Shown here: one piece after another, positions 5,843 to 8,204 of the stretch
Position numbering within the stretch: the stretch's first letter is position 1
How the letters are laid out: each line of letters opens with the position of its first letter
NCBI GenBank assembly: GCA_034437315.1
Contig: DAOTUC010000166.1
Coordinates: 1-8,204, forward strand
Reading direction: 5' to 3'
Source: DSAR01 sp034437315
GTDB lineage: Bacteria > Chloroflexota > Anaerolineae > B4-G1
DNA length: 8,204 nucleotides
Position numbers and translations under genes: made by a program
The notes under the pieces: generated by a model
What the model saw: only the letters and a program-made list of their open reading frames with translations
The model's database searches: none
Told to the model about the DNA's origin: nothing

Positions 5843-7186
5843 TTACCCTTTCGCAAGATATCTGGCAATCGTAAAAGTAAATTCTGCGCCTGCCCCGATT
5901 TCGGATTCACACCATAATCGACCCTCGTGACGCCGGACCAGGGTTTGGGCGTAGACCAGTCCCATCCCTTCTCCTGGGGTCTCGTGTTTGCCCGCGCGCC
6001 GGAAAGGCGCAAAAATCTTGTGCATATCTTCTTGTGCGATACCCCGCCCGTTGTCGCGGACGTGAAAGATATATTCCTCTGGCGCGCTCTCGCCTGTGAT
6101 CTCAATCCGCCCTGTTCGATCTGGATCCAGATAGTTCAGCGCGTTGCTCAGAAGGTGGCGCAGAATTAACGTCAACGCCTCCCGGTCGGCGATCACGCGG
6201 GGCAATGGATGCACGATGACCTCGACGTCCCGCCTGACCGACGGATGGCCCAACGTTCGCAGAACGGTATGGGCGATTTCTTCCACGTCCACCCATTCCA
6301 AATTGAACTCGCAACGGCTCAGCTGAGCGAGCTTGAGCAGCGCGTCGCTCAACCGGCCCATCTCCGTCACCGAGCGCTCGATAAATCCCAGGGCCTCCGT
6401 CACGTCCGCCCGCACGTCACGGACGCCCTCTTGCTGTTCGGGCGTCAAGCGGGGGTGTAGATCGGCGATGAGGGCGTCAAGCGCGCTGAAAGCGTGTCGT
6501 ATCTCTCCGGTGAAGCCCTGCAAATTGACGAGCGGGGAGCGCAGTTGGTGGGAGGCCAGGTAGGTCAGGCGTTCCAATTCCACGTTACGGGATTCGAGCT
6601 CCATTGAGCGCCGGCGCAGGGTATCGATCAGCCGCGCGTTGTCGATGGCGATTGCGGCCGAGCGGGCCAACATCTCCATCAGCGCCAGATTTTCATCGTC
6701 GAAGCGGCCTACCTCGGCGTCTAGAACCTGGAGCACGCCGATAGGCTGGTTTTTGACCTCCAGCGGTGTGCACAGGATGGAGCGAATCGCCAGGCCCACG
6801 GTGTTTTTTACCTCGTCGTAATGCCGCTTATCCTTCAGCACATCCGCCACGATCAGGCTTTCACGGGAGCTAAAGACCCATCCGGCGATGCCCGATCCTG
6901 GGGCCAAGCGCCATCCACGCACAACGTCCGCCTTGGGGCCGGTTGCCTGACGACAAACCAGCTCATTGGTCACCGGATCGGCCAGCCAGACAGAACAGGC
7001 CATCACATTCAACAGCCTGCGGACCTCCTCCAGAACGATGGACAGAACCTCGTCCAGATCGGAGGAGGCATTGATGACGCGAGTGGCCCGTTTCAGCAAG
7101 GCCAGCTCGCGATTGCGGCGGCGCAATTTCTGCGCCGCTTGTTCGTATAAATGGGTCTCGTCTACCGGTATTTCGTCTGCCAACAT
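5843..7186 (-). CDS. GAF-domain sensor histidine kinase, soluble
   Basis: This 447-residue cytoplasmic kinase has no membrane segment or signal peptide. A short coiled-coil start (about 10-40) leads into a GAF domain (about 40-188; PGSGIAGWVF at 96-105, ILCTPL and PIGVLQVLD are typical), whose ligand is unknown. A helical linker (190-207) joins the dimerisation/phosphotransfer region, with His213 in ASHQLRSPLVNLQGF (codon 6548-6550), and an ATPase domain with N box (HLLSNALNYLDPD, Asn348), G1 (VRDNGRGI, 376-383), F box (IFAPF) and G2 (GEGMGLVYAQ). The LDPDRTGRIEI wording in the N-box region is that of cyanobacterial/phytochrome-like kinases. Next to His213 the usual acidic residue is Gln and the usual Thr/Asn at +4 is Ser. 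ATG 7186 is preceded by GGAG with tight spacing; the next codon, TTG, has better spacing and could also serve. It starts 15 nt after the upstream kinase stop, and the response regulator follows after 4 nt, so this is one operon. Confidence 0.93.
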   Translation of the reverse strand: MLADEIPVDETHLYEQAAQKLRRRNRELALLKRATRVINASSDLDEVLSIVLEEVRRLLNVMACSVWLADPVTNELVCRQATGPKADVVRGWRLAPGSGIAGWVFSSRESLIVADVLKDKRHYDEVKNTVGLAIRSILCTPLEVKNQPIGVLQVLDAEVGRFDDENLALMEMLARSAAIAIDNARLIDTLRRRSMELESRNVELERLTYLASHQLRSPLVNLQGFTGEIRHAFSALDALIADLHPRLTPEQQEGVRDVRADVTEALGFIERSVTEMGRLSDALLKLAQLSRCEFNLEWVDVEEIAHTVLRTLGHPSVRRDVEVIVHPLPRVIADREALTLILRHLLSNALNYLDPDRTGRIEITGESAPEEYIFHVRDNGRGIAQEDMHKIFAPFRRAGKHETPGEGMGLVYAQTLVRRHEGRLWCESEIGAGAEFTFTIARYLAKG

Positions 7187-7189
7187 TCA

Positions 7190-7193
7190 CTCC
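7190..7193 (-). promoter_or_regulatory. ribosome binding site of the GAF kinase gene
   Basis: GGAG lies in the 15-nt gap between the two kinase genes, only 3 nt before ATG 7186 and 6 nt before the following in-frame TTG. The short distance from the preceding stop suggests translational coupling. The spacing slightly favours TTG, but ATG is the conventional choice. Confidence 0.5.
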
Positions 7194-7201
7194 ATCATCG
7201 C

Positions 7202-8204
7202 TCAGGTTGACGCTTCATCTGCTGAATCTGGCCCGGTCGGCAGCGTGAACCAGAACAGGCTCCCTTCTCCCAGGGCGCTTTCGATGCCCACCTGTCCGCC
7301 CAGCTTTTTGACGATGCGTCGCACGATGGACAGGCCTAATCCATGCCCTTTGGTGCGCATCCGGTCGAGCCGGGTGAAGGGCTTGAAGAGCCGCGCTTGC
7401 TCCTCCGTGCTCAGGCCGTCGCCGTTATCCCGCACCCAGAAGCGTGCGCAGGCGGCGGCGCACTTCTGATCCGCGCCCAACGTCACGACTGGCGGTTCGC
7501 CGCCATATTTGACGCCATTGCTGATGTAGTTCAGCCACACTTCCTCAATCCACGGGCCATATCCCCACGCCGAAGGCCACGTTTCCGGCAACTTGATCTC
7601 GGCTTGTTTCCCCTCAATGAAGTAGTCCAGACGTTCCAGTGCGCAATGTACAATGGCGGGCATATCCAGGTGCGCCATTTTAATGTTGCTCGCCTTACGC
7701 AAGAGGGCGAAAAGGAGTAATGCGTCGATGACGTTGCTCATCTTCTGTCCGGTGTCCGCGATCTGCTGGAGATATTTGGTCAATTCTTGATCGCTGAACT
7801 CGGCCGGGTTTTCCGCCAGCACACGGGCGTAGCCCACGATCTGCCCCAGCGAGCCCTTGAGGTCGTGCGCCACTGTGTGGGCGAAGGCGTCCAGTTCCTC
7901 GTTACTGGCTTCCAATTCGGCGGCGTATTTGATCAACGCCTCTTCCGCCTGGCGTTTCTCCTCCAGCAGGCGTTTCTGATCCAACGCCCGCTCAATGACG
8001 GTGGGCAGCAAGTCCAGGTAGCCGCCATCCACATCTTTAACGATGTAGTCGCTGGCCCCGCGCTTCATCGCTTCCACGGCGATCTGCTCGCTGCCGTTGC
8101 CGGTGATCATAATGATGGGCGGCGGCTTTTCCTCCTGGGTGGTCAGAATTTGGATGACGTCCAATCCACTACAACCTGGCATCTCGTGATCCACCGCCAC
8201 CAGG
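7202..8204 (-). CDS. Receiver-histidine kinase hybrid, 5' partial
   Basis: The frame runs off the right edge of the window, so the first part of an N-terminal receiver domain is missing. What remains begins at LVAVDHEMPGCSGLDVI with the phospho-acceptor Asp (codon 8191-8189), followed by IIMITGNGS (the switch Thr) and SDYIVKD (the conserved Lys, followed by Asp instead of the usual Pro). A charged coiled coil covers about 68-106, counting from the codon at 8200. A HisKA domain has His112 in AHTVAHDLKGSLGQI (codon 7867-7865), and an ATPase domain has YISNGVKYGG (Asn228), VRDNGDGL (G1) and KGHGLGLSIVRRIV (G2), ending at TGA 7204-7202. There is no membrane segment in the visible part. The receiver-first order means the kinase is probably controlled by phosphorylation from another protein or regulates itself. 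The +4 position after His112 is Gly, where Thr/Asn is usual. It is the first visible gene of the signalling operon; upstream partners may lie beyond the edge. Confidence 0.92.
   Translation of the reverse strand, partial: LVAVDHEMPGCSGLDVIQILTTQEEKPPPIIMITGNGSEQIAVEAMKRGASDYIVKDVDGGYLDLLPTVIERALDQKRLLEEKRQAEEALIKYAAELEASNEELDAFAHTVAHDLKGSLGQIVGYARVLAENPAEFSDQELTKYLQQIADTGQKMSNVIDALLLFALLRKASNIKMAHLDMPAIVHCALERLDYFIEGKQAEIKLPETWPSAWGYGPWIEEVWLNYISNGVKYGGEPPVVTLGADQKCAAACARFWVRDNGDGLSTEEQARLFKPFTRLDRMRTKGHGLGLSIVRRIVKKLGGQVGIESALGEGSLFWFTLPTGPDSADEAST

Noticed and set aside
5839..6105. N-terminal extension of the response regulator to ATG 6105
   Set aside because: The extension lies entirely within the kinase gene in another frame and shows no conserved sequence; receivers of this type start a few residues before the LLVEDD motif.

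Overview
The window is a GC-rich bacterial chromosomal segment, densely packed with ordinary-looking genes. Every gap between genes is under 70 bases, and there are no RNA genes, insertion sequences or CRISPR arrays. Several traits together suggest a Chloroflexota-type bacterium: a fused ADP-forming acyl-CoA synthetase, a lipoprotein penicillin-binding protein with a Thr/Pro-rich linker and a TPTPTP tail, soluble GAF and receiver histidine kinases paired with an Rcp1-like single-domain response regulator, and a short ATG-rich tandem repeat. This taxonomic placement is inference from style, not proof.

Layout, left to right. (1) Bases 1-1365 (+) hold the 3' two thirds of an ADP-forming acyl-CoA synthetase whose start lies outside the window. 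(2) It converges on a minus-strand pair transcribed leftward: maf (4367-3681), a house-cleaning nucleotide pyrophosphatase, followed by a class B penicillin-binding protein of the MecA/PBP2a domain type (3614-1401). A 14-bp imperfect tandem repeat lies between them, ends at the PBP start codon and carries several alternative ATGs. (3) A cation diffusion facilitator (4432-5391, +) is divergent from maf. The 64-bp gap holds two back-to-back promoter-like sequences that share one -35 region, and both -10 boxes end exactly 7 nt before the start codon, so both mRNAs may be leaderless. (4) A minus-strand signalling cluster fills the rest: a receiver-histidine kinase (5' end outside the window, stop at 7202), a GAF-histidine kinase (7186-5843) and a single-domain response regulator (about 5838-5368). 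Its last codons overlap the 3' end of the transporter gene tail to tail.

How the genes work together. The signalling cluster looks like one operon, with gaps of 15 and 4 nt, encoding a soluble multi-step phosphotransfer module with no DNA-binding output of its own. The two kinases carry different departures from the HisKA consensus next to the phosphorylated His, which suggests a division of labour. maf plus PBP is a cell-envelope/house-keeping pair. The transporter's predicted metal site (Asn-Asp plus Asp-Asp) resembles that of manganese exporters. I do not see a clearly new defence or mobile system here. The most distinctive signals are the paired leaderless-type promoters, the ATG repeat at the PBP start and the kinase arrangement.
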